Shown piece by piece: positions 27,350 to 36,141 of a stretch of 64,000 bases of DNA; within the stretch, counting starts at the first letter, position 1; the number at the start of each line of letters is the position of its first letter. This DNA is from Billgrantia endophytica (GTDB taxonomy: Bacteria > Pseudomonadota > Gammaproteobacteria > Pseudomonadales > Halomonadaceae): positions 215,473 to 279,472 of the forward strand of contig NZ_PNRF01000007.1 of the NCBI RefSeq assembly GCF_002879615.1. Direction: 5' to 3'. The notes below the pieces were generated by a model. That model was not told the DNA's origin and ran no database searches. It worked only from the letters and a program-made list of their open reading frames with translations. The position numbers were made by a program, and so were the translations under genes.

Positions 27350-28741
27350 ATGTCAGCTACCGACAATACCCACGACGATACGGCTGCCTCACGAACGCTG
27401 GAACCGCTGGACCGCCAAGGCCTCCTGAAGTTTCTCATCCCCTCCCTGATCGGCGTCAGCCTGTTCCTGATCCCCTTTCAGGTCGGCGGTACCATCAACA
27501 TCGGCATGGGCTTCATGGCGGATGGTCTCAAGGCGTTACTCGACGGCGCCCTCCCGGCCATTGCCGTTGGGGTTCTCGTGCTGTCGGTGCTGGCCACGCT
27601 CTACGTCAAGCTGGCCCGCCCCGGCTGGGCCGACAGGGGAACGCTGCATGACATGTTCCACGTCGGCCCGGCGTGGTTCGGCATGCGCATTGCGGGCGCC
27701 GTCTTCGCGCTGATGACCTTCTTCCAGTTCGGGCCCGAATTCATCACCGCCTCATTCACCGGCGGGGTGATACTCAACGATCTGGCCCCGGTATTGCTTA
27801 CCTTCTTCTTCTTCGCCGCCCTGCTGCTGCCCTTCCTGGTGGACTTCGGCTTCATGGAGTTCATCGGCAGCCTGATGCGCAAGCCGTTCCGTTTCATCTT
27901 CAACCTGCCCGGCCGCAGCGCCATCGATGCCACCGCCTCGTGGATGGGCTCAGGCACCGTGGGCGTGCTGATCACCGCCCAGCAGTATGAGAAAGGCTTT
28001 TATAACCGGCGCGAGGCCTCGGTCATCGCCACCAATTTCTCCATCGTCTCGATCGCCTTCAGCCTGTTGATTACCAGTTTCATCGGCATCAACCACCTGT
28101 TCATCCAATTCTACTTCACCGTGGTCGTGGCCGGCCTGACCGCAGCGGTCATCGTGCCGCGACTGCCGCCCTTGTCCCGCAAGCCGGATACCTACTACGA
28201 GCCAGTGGGTTGCCAGCTCGCCGAGAAACGCACCGACAACGTGGGGCTGCTGCGGTACAGCCTGCGGCAGGCAGTGCGGCGTGCCGAACGAGCACCCGGC
28301 CCGCGCGAGCTGGCACGCAATGCCCTGTTCAATGTCGCCGACATCTTCCTGGCCCTGTTGCCGCTGGTGTTCGCCATCGGGACCGTGGCGCTGATACTGG
28401 CCGAATTCACACCGCTGTTCACCTGGCTTTCCTACCCCATGGTGCCGATACTCGAATTGTTGCGTATCCCCGAGGCCGAGGCTGCCGCCCCTGCCACGCT
28501 GGTGGGCTTCGCCGACATGTTCCTGCCGGCGGTGCTGGCCACCAACATCGAGAGCGAGCTGACCCGTTTCGTGATCGCCTGCCTGTCGCTGACCCAGTTG
28601 ATCTACATGTCCGAGATCGGCGCGCTGCTGCTGAAGTCGAAGATCCCCATCAAGCTATGGGAGCTGGTGGTGATCTTCCTGCTGCGCACCGCCATCACCC
28701 TGCCGATCATCGCCTTCATGGCCCATACCTTCTTCTTCTGA
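27350..28741 (+). CDS. YjiH-family membrane protein with nucleoside-recognition (Gate) domains, putative transporter
   Basis: A 463-residue polytopic protein with about ten to twelve helices. The Gate-type signature is NLPGRSAIDATASWMGSGTVG near residue 183, with REASVIATNFSIVS soon after, and a second half starting FNVADIFLALLPLVF near 327. The ATG at 27350 has AGGGA upstream. Earlier in-frame ATGs lack one. YjiH-type proteins are poorly characterised. Its place inside an arginine/guanidino operon, with a paralogue at 38907 in the hut region, suggests import of a basic amino acid or its derivative. That role is inferred. Confidence 0.8.
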   Translation: MSATDNTHDDTAASRTLEPLDRQGLLKFLIPSLIGVSLFLIPFQVGGTINIGMGFMADGLKALLDGALPAIAVGVLVLSVLATLYVKLARPGWADRGTLHDMFHVGPAWFGMRIAGAVFALMTFFQFGPEFITASFTGGVILNDLAPVLLTFFFFAALLLPFLVDFGFMEFIGSLMRKPFRFIFNLPGRSAIDATASWMGSGTVGVLITAQQYEKGFYNRREASVIATNFSIVSIAFSLLITSFIGINHLFIQFYFTVVVAGLTAAVIVPRLPPLSRKPDTYYEPVGCQLAEKRTDNVGLLRYSLRQAVRRAERAPGPRELARNALFNVADIFLALLPLVFAIGTVALILAEFTPLFTWLSYPMVPILELLRIPEAEAAAPATLVGFADMFLPAVLATNIESELTRFVIACLSLTQLIYMSEIGALLLKSKIPIKLWELVVIFLLRTAITLPIIAFMAHTFFF

Positions 28742-28750
28742 GGTCACACG

Positions 28751-30370
28751 ATGGCATCCGATACCCTGTCCTGCGCCCACCTCCTGCTGCACCTGCTGCG
28801 CGACACCTACGGTGTCGATACCGTATTCGGCATCCCCGGGGTGCACACGGTAGCGCTCTATCGCGGCCTGGAAAGCGGTGGAGTGCGACATGTCACCCCG
28901 CGTCATGAACAGGGGGCCGGTTTCATGGCCGACGGATACGCCCGCGCCAGCGGCAAGCCCGGCGTCTGCTTCATCATTACCGGCCCGGGCATGACCAACA
29001 TTGCCACCGCCATGGGCCAGGCGCTGGGCGATTCGGTGCCGATGCTGGTGATCTCCAGCGTCAATCGCCGCGATACACTGGGACGCGGCCAGGGTCGCCT
29101 GCATGAATTGCCCAATCAGCAGCAGTTGTTGGCAGGCGTCTCGCGCTTCAGCCATACCCTGCTCGACCCGAACGCCCTTCCTGAAACCCTGGCCCGTGCC
29201 TTCGCCGTGTTTCGCAGCGAGCGTCCCGGGCCGGTCCATATCGAGATACCCATCGACCTCTTCGATGCTCCAGCCACCCCACCTCCACGCTGGGAACCAC
29301 CGATCCTCTATCGTGCCGCCCCGGACCCCCGGGGCCTGGCCAGGGCCGCCCAATGGATGCACGAGGCAACTCACCCCCTGGTGCTGCTGGGCGGTGGCTG
29401 CGTGGACGCCTGCGAGGCAGCGCGCGCCCTGGTGGAACGCCTCGATGCCCCCACGGTGACCACCATCAATGCCAAGGGGCTGCTGGGAAGAGCCCACCCG
29501 CTGGACCTGGGGGCCAACGCCGCCCTGCCCGCGGTACGCGAACTGGCCCGCCACGCCGACGTGATCCTGGCCGTGGGTACCGAACTCGGCGAGACAGACT
29601 ATGACGTCGTCTTTGACGACGGCTTCACCCTGACCGGCCGCTTGATTCGCATCGACCTGGATGCCCAGCAGCTGGTGCGCAACCAGGGCGTCAGCCTGGG
29701 CCTGGTTGGCGACGCGCGGCGCAGCCTGGAACTGCTGCTGGAGCACTTTCCAGCACCGCTGTCACGAGGTGGCGCCGAACGAACCCGTCAAGCGTTGGCC
29801 GCCCTCGACCTGGCCCATGACCCGGCTTTCTCCTCCTTCGTACCGCTCTACGCCGTACTGCAGGAAGCCATTCCCGAGGCGATTCTGGTCGGTGACTCCA
29901 CCGCACCGGTCTACGCCGGCAACCATCTGCTTTCACAACCGGAACCACGGCGCTACTTCAATGCCTCCACCGGCTACGGCACCCTAGGCTATGGCCTGCC
30001 CGCGGCCCTCGGCGCCCGGCTCGCCCGGCCCGACCTGCCGGTGGTGGCGCTGGTCGGTGATGGCGGCGTGATGTTTACCCTGTCGGAACTGGCGACCGCC
30101 GTGGAGGAGCGCCTGCCGGTCGTGGTCATGCTGTGGCACAACCAGGGCTATGAGGAAATTCGCCGCTACATGGACGCCCACGGGGTCGAACGCACCGGCG
30201 TCGACATACGAGCGCCCGACTTCCTTGCCCTGGCCCGTGGCTTCGATTGCATGGCTGCGCATGTCGGTAGCCCGGATGCGCTCGCCCAGGCCCTGGCCAG
30301 CCGTCCGATGGACGGCCCCTTCCTGATCGAAGTGGACGCGGCAGCCTGGCAGCGTTCACTGTCGCCTTGA
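28751..30370 (+). CDS. aruI: Thiamine-diphosphate 2-ketoarginine (5-guanidino-2-oxopentanoate) decarboxylase
   Basis: A 539-residue ThDP enzyme of the acetolactate-synthase/pyruvate-decarboxylase fold. The PYR domain carries the catalytic Glu53 in RHEQGAGFMADGYAR. The PP domain has the ThDP-binding GDGG at residues 436-439 and the paired Asn in WHNQGYEEIR near 465. FGIPGVHTVALYRGL near residue 26 matches AruI-type enzymes rather than acetolactate synthase, and no regulatory subunit (ilvN/ilvH) follows. Flanked by gbuA and an aldehyde dehydrogenase, it fits the decarboxylation of 2-ketoarginine to 4-guanidinobutyraldehyde. The enzyme family is certain and the substrate probable. Confidence 0.85.
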   Translation: MASDTLSCAHLLLHLLRDTYGVDTVFGIPGVHTVALYRGLESGGVRHVTPRHEQGAGFMADGYARASGKPGVCFIITGPGMTNIATAMGQALGDSVPMLVISSVNRRDTLGRGQGRLHELPNQQQLLAGVSRFSHTLLDPNALPETLARAFAVFRSERPGPVHIEIPIDLFDAPATPPPRWEPPILYRAAPDPRGLARAAQWMHEATHPLVLLGGGCVDACEAARALVERLDAPTVTTINAKGLLGRAHPLDLGANAALPAVRELARHADVILAVGTELGETDYDVVFDDGFTLTGRLIRIDLDAQQLVRNQGVSLGLVGDARRSLELLLEHFPAPLSRGGAERTRQALAALDLAHDPAFSSFVPLYAVLQEAIPEAILVGDSTAPVYAGNHLLSQPEPRRYFNASTGYGTLGYGLPAALGARLARPDLPVVALVGDGGVMFTLSELATAVEERLPVVVMLWHNQGYEEIRRYMDAHGVERTGVDIRAPDFLALARGFDCMAAHVGSPDALAQALASRPMDGPFLIEVDAAAWQRSLSP

Positions 30371-30384
30371 TAGCAGGACTTCCC

Positions 30385-31830
30385 ATGCAACGACTCGACA
30401 AACAGTTCATCGACAACCAGTGGGTGACCTCTGCCGCAACCCGCTTTCTGCCGGTGACGAATCCCTTCACCGAGCAGGTGGTTGCCGAGGTGACCGCTGG
30501 CGACCCCACCGACGTCGACGCAGCGGTGGCTGCCGCGCACCGGGCACTGCCTGACTGGCGAACCACTTCCGGTTCACAGCGCGGCGCCTATCTCGACGCC
30601 TTTGCCGACGCCTTGACCCGCCGCCGGGAAGAACTGACCCGACTCTCTTCCCTGAATAACGGCAAGGTGCTGGCAGAAGCGGCTATCGATCTGGACGATG
30701 CCATCGCCTGCTACCGCTACTATGCCGGGCAGGCGCGGCACCTCGAGCAGCGTCAGGGCGCCATTGTCCCCATCGGGATGGACAGCGTCGAGGCACGCAG
30801 CTACCACGATCCGGTGGGCGTGGTGGGGCTGATCACGCCCTGGAACTTCCCACTGGTCACCAGCGCCTGGAAGCTCGCCCCGGCACTTGCCGCGGGTTGC
30901 ACCGCGGTGCTCAAGCCATCGGAAGTGACCCCTCTGCCCGAGTTGGCCCTGGCCGACATCGCGCTGGAAATAGGCCTGCCTGCGGGCGTCTTCAATCTCC
31001 TGCTTGGCGACGGGGATGGCGTCGGCGCGCCACTCGGCCGGCATGCCGGCATCGACAAGATCTCCTTCACCGGCAGCAACCGGGTCGGCGAGGCGATCAT
31101 GCATGCCGCAGCCGATCGCACCGCCGGCGTCGCACTGGAATTGGGCGGCAAGTCGCCGATCCTGGTCATGGAGGATGCCGACCCCGGGCAGGCCGCCGAC
31201 TGGGTCATGGCCGGTATCTATTTCAATGCCGGACAGATCTGTTCGGCCACATCGAGGCTGTTGGTGCACGAGGCCGTCGCCGACCCCCTCTACGCGGAAT
31301 TGGCCAACCGTATCGATGCCCTGACCCTTGGCGACCCGCTGGCTGCGGGTACCGACATGGGCCCCATGGTCAGCGCTCGTCAGCGTGAGGCCGTGCAGCG
31401 CTACCTCGGGATCGCGGAGCAGGAAGGACTGAGAGTGGTGCGGGATGCCCGCCATCGAACGCTCCCCGGGACGGGCTATTTCCTCGCCCCGACACTCTAC
31501 CGCGACGTACCCGTGGAGAGCCGACTCTGGCGTGAGGAAATATTCGGACCGGTCCTCTGCGCACGCAGCGTGGCAAGTGAAACGGAAGCCGTCGAGCTGG
31601 CCAATGACAGCGACTTCGGCCTTGCCGCCACCGTTGTCAGCGGCAGTGTCGAGCGCGCACGACGAATCGGGCGTCAGCTCCAGGCTGGCAGCGTCTGGTT
31701 CAACAGCGAGCAATTGGTTCCGCCGGAAACCGGCTGGGGCGGTGTCAAGCGCAGCGGTATCGGCCGCGAGCTGGGTCCGTGGGGGCTATCGGCCTATCTG
31801 GAGGTAAAGCACCTTATCGGCCCTGTGTGA
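30385..31830 (+). CDS. kauB: Aldehyde dehydrogenase, probable 4-guanidinobutyraldehyde dehydrogenase
   Basis: A 481-residue NAD(P)-dependent ALDH. PWNFPLVTSAWKLAPALAAG occurs near residue 154, the TGSNRVGEAI nucleotide loop near 231, general base Glu252 in ELGGKSP, and nucleophile Cys286 in FNAGQICSATSR. EEIFGPVL is near 391 and the C-terminal GIGRELGPWGLSAYLEVKH closes the fold. The ATG at 30385 has AGGA upstream. A TTG at 30367 overlapping the aruI stop is a poorer start. In this operon it would oxidise guanidinobutyraldehyde to guanidinobutyrate for GbuA. The symbol is by pathway analogy. Confidence 0.85.
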   Translation: MQRLDKQFIDNQWVTSAATRFLPVTNPFTEQVVAEVTAGDPTDVDAAVAAAHRALPDWRTTSGSQRGAYLDAFADALTRRREELTRLSSLNNGKVLAEAAIDLDDAIACYRYYAGQARHLEQRQGAIVPIGMDSVEARSYHDPVGVVGLITPWNFPLVTSAWKLAPALAAGCTAVLKPSEVTPLPELALADIALEIGLPAGVFNLLLGDGDGVGAPLGRHAGIDKISFTGSNRVGEAIMHAAADRTAGVALELGGKSPILVMEDADPGQAADWVMAGIYFNAGQICSATSRLLVHEAVADPLYAELANRIDALTLGDPLAAGTDMGPMVSARQREAVQRYLGIAEQEGLRVVRDARHRTLPGTGYFLAPTLYRDVPVESRLWREEIFGPVLCARSVASETEAVELANDSDFGLAATVVSGSVERARRIGRQLQAGSVWFNSEQLVPPETGWGGVKRSGIGRELGPWGLSAYLEVKHLIGPV

Positions 31831-31836
31831 AAAAGC

Positions 31837-31868
31837 GAAGGCGGCTCCTGTCATAGGCAGCCGCCTTC
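31837..31868. terminator. Bidirectional terminator between the kauB-like and Spy-like genes
   Basis: GAAGGCGGCT (31837-31846) pairs with AGCCGCCTTC (31859-31868), and the loop adds CCT/AGG pairing. On the minus strand the stem is followed by GCTTTTTC, a good intrinsic terminator for the convergent Spy-like gene. On the plus strand only a short TT follows, so termination of the gbuA operon may be weaker. Confidence 0.75.
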
Positions 31869-31921
31869 TTGCGCTTGCGCGTGTCGACGTCATGCCGGCC
31901 CATGGCCGGCCGATGTTCCGC

Positions 31922-32398
31922 TTATTGCGGCGGTGGCTGTTGCTGTTGCTGCTGTTGCATCTGCTCCTGCATCTGGCGCATCTGCTCTTCCTGCTCCTGC
32001 ACCTGACGCTCGAGTTCGTCGCGCTGCTCCTGGTTGAGCGCGGCCTCGATGCGTGCCTGCAGCAGAACGCTGTCGGCGGTCATCTCACCGGTCAACTGGC
32101 CGAGCCTGTCCGCATCCTGACGAATCGCATTTTCATCGTAGTCGGCACGCACGTGACCCTGCAGTTGCTGTTGAAGTGCCTGGGCTTCCTGCTCCTTGGT
32201 CTGGAGGCTGGTCTGGGTCTCGCTCAACAGGCTGGAGATCTCCTGCCGCTGCGCGTCATCGAGTCCAACCAGCTCATCGAGTTGATTCACGGCATCTTCG
32301 GGGCCGGGAGCCGCGCCCTGCATCTGCTGCTGGGCCACTGCTGGTGTCGCCATCATCAATGTCAGGAACGATGCGAAAACAAGTTTGGCTAAGCTCAT
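31922..32398 (-). CDS. Spy/CpxP-like periplasmic protein with Gln-rich tail
   Basis: A 158-residue secreted helical protein. The ATG at 32398 has GGAGATTAC upstream and is followed by a clear signal peptide ending MATPAVA-QQQ near residue 22. Two repeats of the Spy/CpxP LTxxQ type are visible (GLDDAQRQEI near 48 and ALNQEQRDEL near 122). The intervening region is heptad-rich and probably coiled coil. The last 30 residues are almost only Gln, Glu, Met and Pro. Spy-like proteins act as periplasmic chaperones under envelope stress. No Cpx or Bae two-component genes are nearby. Family assignment is moderate. Confidence 0.7.
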   Translation of the reverse strand: MSLAKLVFASFLTLMMATPAVAQQQMQGAAPGPEDAVNQLDELVGLDDAQRQEISSLLSETQTSLQTKEQEAQALQQQLQGHVRADYDENAIRQDADRLGQLTGEMTADSVLLQARIEAALNQEQRDELERQVQEQEEQMRQMQEQMQQQQQQQPPPQ

Positions 32399-32550
32399 GT
32401 AATCTCCGTTGCTTGGTATACTAGTCACACGACCCTAACGCGTTTGTCCCGCTTCTTGACACCCTCTTCATGTGATGAAATGTAACGGCAACAAACACTT
32501 CGCCAAACTTCCATCGGCAAGCGCAGTTCACAGAACAGCCTTGCCTTGCC

Positions 32551-32578
32551 TTCACACCCTGGCGATATGGCGTAAAAT
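32551..32578 (+). promoter_or_regulatory. Sigma70-type promoter of the GNAT gene
   Basis: TTCACA (32551-32556) and TAAAAT (32573-32578) are spaced by 16 bp, 35 bp upstream of the ATG at 32614. The -10 element is near consensus and the -35 moderate. The region 32399-32550 back to the Spy-like gene shows no other supported feature. Confidence 0.55.
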
Positions 32579-32613
32579 CCCGAGCCGATGCCCGGTCTCA
32601 AGAAGGAATCCGC

Positions 32614-33102
32614 ATGATCCGCATCCGCCCCTATCACCCCGACGACTGGCCCGCCATATGGGACTTCATGGCTCCCGTCTTTCACGCTGGCGATACCTAC
32701 GCCGTTCCCCGGGCAATCAGCGAGTCCGATGCCCATCGCATGTGGGTCGAGCTGCCTCGAGCGGTCAGGGTCGCCGAGGATGCCGCTGGCAACGTCCTGG
32801 GCACTTACTACCTCAAGCCCAATCAGCCAGGCCCCGGCAGCCACGTCTGCAACAGCGGCTACCTGGTTGCCGAGAAGGCGCGTGGGCAAGGCATTGCCGG
32901 CAAGCTCTGCGGCGACTCCCTCGTCCTGGCCCGGGAGCTCGGCTTCATCGCCATGCAATACAACATGGTGGTGGCCACCAACGAAGTCGCCATTCGCCAA
33001 TGGCAGAAGCACGGCTTCTCCATCGTGGGTACCCTGCCCTGTGCTTTTCGCCATCCGGAGCAGGGCCTGGTCGATGCCCATGTGATGTATCGGCTTCTAT
33101 AG
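32614..33102 (+). CDS. GNAT-family N-acetyltransferase
   Basis: A 162-residue acetyl-CoA-dependent acyltransferase. It begins MIRIRPYHPDDWPAIWDFM, and its acetyl-CoA pyrophosphate loop is VAEKARGQGIAGKL near residues 87-100 (R-G-Q-G-I-A). A C-terminal WQKHGFSIVGTLP segment completes the fold. Substrate is not predictable; similar proteins acetylate small molecules or protein N-termini. It is a single gene with its own promoter, between the Spy-like gene and the second TRAP operon. Confidence 0.9.
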   Translation: MIRIRPYHPDDWPAIWDFMAPVFHAGDTYAVPRAISESDAHRMWVELPRAVRVAEDAAGNVLGTYYLKPNQPGPGSHVCNSGYLVAEKARGQGIAGKLCGDSLVLARELGFIAMQYNMVVATNEVAIRQWQKHGFSIVGTLPCAFRHPEQGLVDAHVMYRLL

Positions 33103-33209
33103 TCCGATCCATGGCCAGACGGGTGCCAGCCGTTCATCGACGAGACGTCTGTCGACTCGCGTTCCGCTGGTTCGACCTTGTAACAACCACGTGACAATGC
33201 CGATTGACC

Positions 33210-33255
33210 CTGTCGGGTTGGCTGGGGCATGCTCCCCAAGGGACTGACCCGACAG
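33210..33255 (+). promoter_or_regulatory. Leader inverted repeat upstream of the second TRAP operon
   Basis: CTGTCGGGT (33210-33218) and ACCCGACAG (33247-33255) are perfectly complementary nine-base arms. Their ends lie just before the GAGGAAAAA ribosome site of the binding-protein gene. An inner GGGG-CATGCT-CCCC pairing lies between them. It could be an mRNA leader hairpin or an operator. TTGACC at 33204-33209 directly precedes it. Confidence 0.45.
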
Positions 33256-33268
33256 AGGAAAAACGATA

Positions 33269-34264
33269 ATGAAAAGCTTTGCACGCAGCACGCTGGCACT
33301 GGGTGTATCCCTTGCCCTGGCCTCCATCGCCAACGCTTCCGAGTTCGCCGATATGGAACCGGTCACGCTTCGCCTGGCCCACGTGGTCAACGAGCAGGAC
33401 GGTTTTCATATCGCCGCGGTCAAGTTTCAGGAACTGGTCACCGAGCGCACCGAGGGCGCCATCAGCGTGGATATCTACCCGAACGCATCACTGGGCGATG
33501 AACGCACCCTGCTCGAGGGCATGCAGATCGGCACCGTGGACATGGGTGTGATCACCAATGGTCCCGTCGCGAATTTCGTCGAAGAGATGGCGGTGTTCGA
33601 GCTTCCCTTCCTTTTCCCCTCGCCCGAAGCCGCCTACGAGATACTCGACGGCCCCATCGGCCAGGAACTGCTCGACAAGCTGGAAGACGTCAATCTGAAG
33701 GGTCTGGCCTATGCCGAGCGCGGCTTCCGCAACCTGACCAACAGCGAGCGGGCGGTGCGGACCCCCGAGGATCTCGACGGATTGCGCATCCGTGTCATGG
33801 AAAACCCCGTCTACACCGACACCTTCCGGGAATTGGGTGCCAATGCCATACCGATGGCGTGGACCGAAGCCTTGACCGCCATGCAGCAGGGCACCATCGA
33901 TGGCCAGGAAAACCCGGTCAACGTTATCCATTCGTTCAACCTGAACGAGACCCAGGCCCACATGACGGTGTCGCGGCACACCTATGCACCGGCCATCTTC
34001 GTCATGGGCATGCCGATATGGAACCAGTTGCCCGGAGCGGCCCAGGACGTGCTGGTGCAAGCCGCCCAGGAAGCCGCCGAGCACGAGCGTCGCGTCAATG
34101 CCGACATGGAAGCCGAACAGCTGGATGAGCTGCGTGCCGCCGGCATGGAAATCGTCGAGGAGCCCGATATCGCCGCCTTCCAGGAGGCTGTCGCACCGGT
34201 CTACGAGAAATACGGCGACCAGTTCGGTGACTACCTGACGCGCATCCGGGGAGCGCTGGAATAA
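33269..34264 (+). CDS. TRAP transporter solute-binding protein, DctP family (second system)
   Basis: A 331-residue periplasmic receptor. The signal peptide is MKSFARSTLALGVSLALASIANA with cleavage near residue 23. Ligand-site landmarks are DGLRIRVMENP near 170 (carboxylate-binding Arg), GANAIPMAWTEALTAMQQGTIDGQENPV near 190-217 and SRHTYAPAIFVMG near 235. It is closest in style to DctP/YiaO receptors for C4-dicarboxylates and sugar acids, but the ligand cannot be fixed. It is first in a three-gene P-Q-M operon. Confidence 0.93.
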   Translation: MKSFARSTLALGVSLALASIANASEFADMEPVTLRLAHVVNEQDGFHIAAVKFQELVTERTEGAISVDIYPNASLGDERTLLEGMQIGTVDMGVITNGPVANFVEEMAVFELPFLFPSPEAAYEILDGPIGQELLDKLEDVNLKGLAYAERGFRNLTNSERAVRTPEDLDGLRIRVMENPVYTDTFRELGANAIPMAWTEALTAMQQGTIDGQENPVNVIHSFNLNETQAHMTVSRHTYAPAIFVMGMPIWNQLPGAAQDVLVQAAQEAAEHERRVNADMEAEQLDELRAAGMEIVEEPDIAAFQEAVAPVYEKYGDQFGDYLTRIRGALE

Positions 34265-34807
34265 GTGCCGAATCGATTCCGTTCGCTGCTGGCGCCGCTG
34301 CAGCGCATTGAACTCGCCATCGATGCCATCATTCAGCCCGTGGTCTTCATGGGCATGGTGGCATTGATTGGCGTCATCACCCTGCAGATCGTCTCGCGCG
34401 TCTTCTTCTCCGCCGTCGGCTGGACAGAAGAAGTCGCGCGCTTCCTGCTGATATGGATCACCTTCCTGGGCGCCACCCTCGCGTTTCAGCGTGGCCGGCA
34501 CATCGCCGTGACCTTTCTGGTCGACGCACTGCCGGGGCGCTTGCAGCAGCTGACGCGCATTGCCGCAATACTGGTAGTGCTTGGCTTCATGATTGCCTTG
34601 ATCGTCATCGGCCATCGCTACATGCAAATGCAGAGCTTCCAGAAATCCGCGTCACTGCGGCTCTCCATGACCTACGTCTATGCCATTATCCCGATCAGCG
34701 CGGCCCTCATGGCCTGGTATGCCCTGGTCGATCTTGTCGAGCTGATCGTCAAGGGGCCCCAGGCCACCGATACCGGCAGCCCTACCGCCGAGGAGCCTCC
34801 GCCATGA
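34265..34807 (+). CDS. TRAP transporter small permease, DctQ family (second system)
   Basis: A 180-residue protein with four predicted helices. DctQ signature: RVFFSAVGWTEEVARFLLIWITFLGATLAFQRGRHIAV near residues 45-80. It starts with GTG directly after the dctP stop (TAA then GTG) with GGAATAA as a weak ribosome site, so translation is probably coupled. A proline/glutamate-rich C-terminus overlaps the start of the large permease by four bases. Confidence 0.92.
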   Translation: MPNRFRSLLAPLQRIELAIDAIIQPVVFMGMVALIGVITLQIVSRVFFSAVGWTEEVARFLLIWITFLGATLAFQRGRHIAVTFLVDALPGRLQQLTRIAAILVVLGFMIALIVIGHRYMQMQSFQKSASLRLSMTYVYAIIPISAALMAWYALVDLVELIVKGPQATDTGSPTAEEPPP

Positions 34808-36063
34808 CGGGCCTGCTGTTCGCGCTATTCTTTCTCTTCATGCTGCTGGGCGTACCCATCGCACTCGCTATCGGCGCAAGCACTCTGCTTGCCCTCAATG
34901 CGCAGGGCGTGCCGTTGATGGTTGTCACCCAGCAGATGTTCCAGGGAATCAACTCCTTCGCCCTGGTGGCGGTCCCGATGTTCATTCTCGCCGGCGATGT
35001 GATGGCCCAGGGCAAGGTGAGCGAGAAGCTGGTCGACTTTGCCGACTCGCTGTTCGGCTTTCTCAAGGGAGGGCTGTCGATCGTCACGGTACTGGCGGGT
35101 ATGTTCTTTGCCGCCATTTCCGGCTCCGGGGCAGCCACCACTGCCGCGGTCGGTTCCAGCCTGGTCCCCGAACTGCGCAAGAAGGGCTACGACCCGGCTT
35201 CGGCTGCCGCTCTGATCGCCGCCAGCGGGACCATCGGGGTGGTCATCCCACCCTCGGTACCGATGATCATTTATGCCGTCATCGCCCAGCAGTCGGTATC
35301 GAAGCTGTTTCTCAACGGCTTCATCCCCGGCCTACTCATGGGACTCGGGTTGATGGCCATTGCCATTGCCCAGGCCTACCGACGCAACTATCCCCGCGGT
35401 ACCGCGCTGTCACTGGCTACCATCTGGCGCACTCTGAAGAGCGCCAGCTGGGGCCTGATGACCCCGATGATCATCCTGGGCGGTATCTTTTCCGGCATTT
35501 TCACGCCCAGCGAAGCGGCGGTGGTGGCGGTCAACTACGCCCTGCTCGTATCGCTGTTCGTCTATCGCGACCTGACGTTGCCCGATGTCTATCGCATCCT
35601 GATCCGCTCGGCGATCACCACCTCGGTCATCATGCTGGTCATCGCCACGTCGGCGGTTCTGAGCTGGACGCTGTCGAGCTGGCAGGTGCCCGGCGCCATT
35701 GCCCATGCGATGCTGTCGCTTTCCACCAACCCCTACGTGATCATGCTGCTGGTCGTGGCCATCATATTGCTGACGGGCGTGTTCATCGAAACGGCCAGCG
35801 CCTTGATCATTCTGACGCCGGTACTGCTGCCGCTAGTGCTGCAACTGGGTATCGATCCGATTCACTTCGGGCTGATCATCGTGGTGGGACTCGCCATCGG
35901 CATGATCACCCCTCCGGTGGCGATCAACCTCTACGTCGCATCATCGGTGGCCCAGCTACCTCTGGAACGCATTACGCGCGCCATCATTCCCTATCTGGTG
36001 GGGCTGATCGGCATCCTGCTGCTGGTCGTCTATGTGCCGATCCTGCTGGGCATTTCCGGGTAG
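34804..36063 (+). CDS. TRAP transporter large permease, DctM family (second system)
   Basis: A 419-residue membrane protein. The start at 34804 overlaps the DctQ stop (ATGA). Landmarks: LGVPIALAIGAS near residue 15, VAVPMFILAGDVMAQG near 56, AAISGSGAATTAAVGSSLVPE near 103, GTIGVVIPPSVPMIIY near 141, FTPSEAAVVAVNYALLV near 235 and IGMITPPVAINLYVAS near 365. Length and order are normal for DctM. A longer reading frame from 34453 overlaps dctQ in another frame and is not real. Confidence 0.95.
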   Translation: MTGLLFALFFLFMLLGVPIALAIGASTLLALNAQGVPLMVVTQQMFQGINSFALVAVPMFILAGDVMAQGKVSEKLVDFADSLFGFLKGGLSIVTVLAGMFFAAISGSGAATTAAVGSSLVPELRKKGYDPASAAALIAASGTIGVVIPPSVPMIIYAVIAQQSVSKLFLNGFIPGLLMGLGLMAIAIAQAYRRNYPRGTALSLATIWRTLKSASWGLMTPMIILGGIFSGIFTPSEAAVVAVNYALLVSLFVYRDLTLPDVYRILIRSAITTSVIMLVIATSAVLSWTLSSWQVPGAIAHAMLSLSTNPYVIMLLVVAIILLTGVFIETASALIILTPVLLPLVLQLGIDPIHFGLIIVVGLAIGMITPPVAINLYVASSVAQLPLERITRAIIPYLVGLIGILLLVVYVPILLGISG

Positions 36064-36141
36064 TCGTGGCTTGCCGCTTGACGCCGGAACGGCATTGGCC
36101 TCAGGCTTGCCGAAACCAGCCTCCTGTTGAAGGGACTCACC

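Noticed and set aside
28751..30370. Acetolactate synthase large subunit (ilvB)
   Set aside because: No small regulatory subunit follows, and the N-terminal motif and operon context fit a 2-ketoarginine decarboxylase.
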